A stretch of 6,857 bases of DNA from positions 1-6,857 of the forward strand of contig JAQVFD010000118.1 in the NCBI GenBank assembly GCA_028697435.1, written 5' to 3'. Source of the DNA: Clostridiaceae bacterium (GTDB lineage Bacteria > Bacillota > Clostridia > Lutisporales > Lutisporaceae). Position numbers and translations under genes: made by a program. The notes beneath the pieces are model-generated. The model saw only the letters and a list, made by a program, of their open reading frames with translations, searched no databases and was not told the origin of the DNA. Of the stretch, positions 6,158-6,857 are shown in pieces; position 1 is the first letter of the stretch, and each line of letters begins with the position of its first letter.

Positions 6158-6857
6158 TTATGCTTGAAGAGGTATGAAGGCGTGGATAGTAAAACCGGTG
6201 TTTTCGGAAGAACCGTAAGAGAGGGTACCTTTAAGATCTGCAATCCTTTGTTCCATACCGGAGAGGCCTTGACCCTTGTTTATACCATGGCAGCCCTGAC
6301 CGTTGTCAATAACAAATACTTCCGCTTCCTTTCTGCCAAACCTTATAAATATATCTGCTTTCTTTGCATTTCCATGTCTTATTGCATTTGTCAGACCTTC
6401 CTGACATATCCTGAAGATAGTATTATAGCATTGTTGGTTAATATTTAAAGGGGTTCCCGATATGCTTAGATATACTTCCATTCCTGCAACTTTATAACTA
6501 TCAATCAGGTTTTCCAGGTCCATTTCCAGTCGGCGTGTAGACTTTATACTTTGATCTGCTTTACCGTCGAGAACATCTTTCATTTCACTGTGTCCTTGTT
6601 TGGCAGCGGATAATGCTTGAAGAATCCTTTTTTTGGCTTCGGGTATATTTTCGTTAACCAATATTAGGCTGCTCTCCAGAATTGCCAGGACCAATGTGAG
6701 AGAATGTCCCAATATATCATGGATTTCTTTGGACATCCTGTTTCGTTCTTCTATAGCTGTAAGCTGCTCAACATCATTTATGTACTTTATTATCTGTTTA
6801 TTTGCCTCAACTTGTTCCCGGTTCTTTTTTTTCAAAGAAAAGACAAGCTCCTTATAA
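6158..6857 (-). CDS. Sensor histidine kinase of the NarL/DesK type, C-terminal part (truncated by window edge)
   Basis: About 233 residues are open from the right edge to the TAA at 6160-6158, and the reading frame continues past the edge. A TTG at 6835 is not a convincing start, since a charged helix (K-E-L-V-F-S-L-K-K-K) runs through it. The part seen starts with a coiled-coil helix and then the HisKA_3 dimerisation/phosphoacceptor helix, with E-E-R-N-R-M-S-K-E-I-H-D and the phosphorylated His encoded at 6721-6719. The HATPase_c domain is intact: N box E-G-L-T-N-A-I-R-H-G (Asn at 6388-6386), G1 box D-N-G-Q-G and G2 box G-Q-G-L-S-G-M-E-Q-R. The enzyme autophosphorylates and passes phosphate to a LuxR/NarL-type response regulator. 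The sensor and any membrane part are outside the window, so the signal is unknown. No response regulator gene follows it; the partner may lie upstream or elsewhere. Confidence 0.92.
   Translation of the reverse strand, partial: YKELVFSLKKKNREQVEANKQIIKYINDVEQLTAIEERNRMSKEIHDILGHSLTLVLAILESSLILVNENIPEAKKRILQALSAAKQGHSEMKDVLDGKADQSIKSTRRLEMDLENLIDSYKVAGMEVYLSISGTPLNINQQCYNTIFRICQEGLTNAIRHGNAKKADIFIRFGRKEAEVFVIDNGQGCHGINKGQGLSGMEQRIADLKGTLSYGSSENTGFTIHAFIPLQA

Noticed and set aside
6149..6448. Plus-strand open frame of 99 codons
   Set aside because: Antisense to the well-conserved HATPase domain of the kinase; no ribosome binding site or recognisable domain.

Overview
The window looks like chromosomal DNA from a low-GC Gram-positive anaerobe of the class Clostridia. 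Four things point that way: strong AGGAGG-type ribosome binding sites, AT-rich intergenic DNA, a cytoplasmic M3-family oligoendopeptidase of the clostridial type, and a secreted fibronectin-III protein ending in S-layer homology (SLH) repeats, a design common in Ruminiclostridium/Acetivibrio-like organisms. The genus is an inference. No CRISPR array, tRNA, rRNA, transposase or integrase is visible.

Layout. (1) Positions 1-240, minus strand: the N-terminal half of a GNAT-type N-acetyltransferase that runs off the left edge. (2) Positions 241-565: a 325-bp non-coding region between divergent genes. It holds a good forward promoter and two tandem stem-loops (360-444 and 457-504) whose arms resemble each other, so they could pair in alternative ways. 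(3) Positions 566-3452, plus strand: a two-gene unit, a TelA-family (toxic anion resistance) protein followed 31 nt later by an M3 oligoendopeptidase, closed by a strong rho-independent terminator at 3465-3502. (4) Positions 3511-5978, minus strand and convergent with the first unit: a small lipoprotein gene of unknown function followed 17 nt later by a 651-residue exported protein with four FN3-like domains and three SLH-like repeats. (5) Positions 5979-6157: an intergenic region with a candidate promoter for the lipoprotein/SLH unit and an 8-bp direct repeat, spaced 23 bp, upstream of it. (6) Positions 6158-6857, minus strand: the C-terminal part of a NarL-type (HisKA_3) sensor histidine kinase that runs off the right edge.

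How they may work together. The right half reads as a possible cell-envelope module: a sensor kinase upstream, then a membrane-anchored lipoprotein and an S-layer-anchored FN3 protein that are almost certainly co-transcribed. The direct repeats ahead of the lipoprotein promoter are where a response-regulator site could lie, but the partner regulator is not in the window. The left half is a stress-type cytoplasmic pair (TelA plus peptidase) behind an unusually long and structured leader. That leader is the least explained sequence here. Every functional link between genes is inferred from position and domain content.
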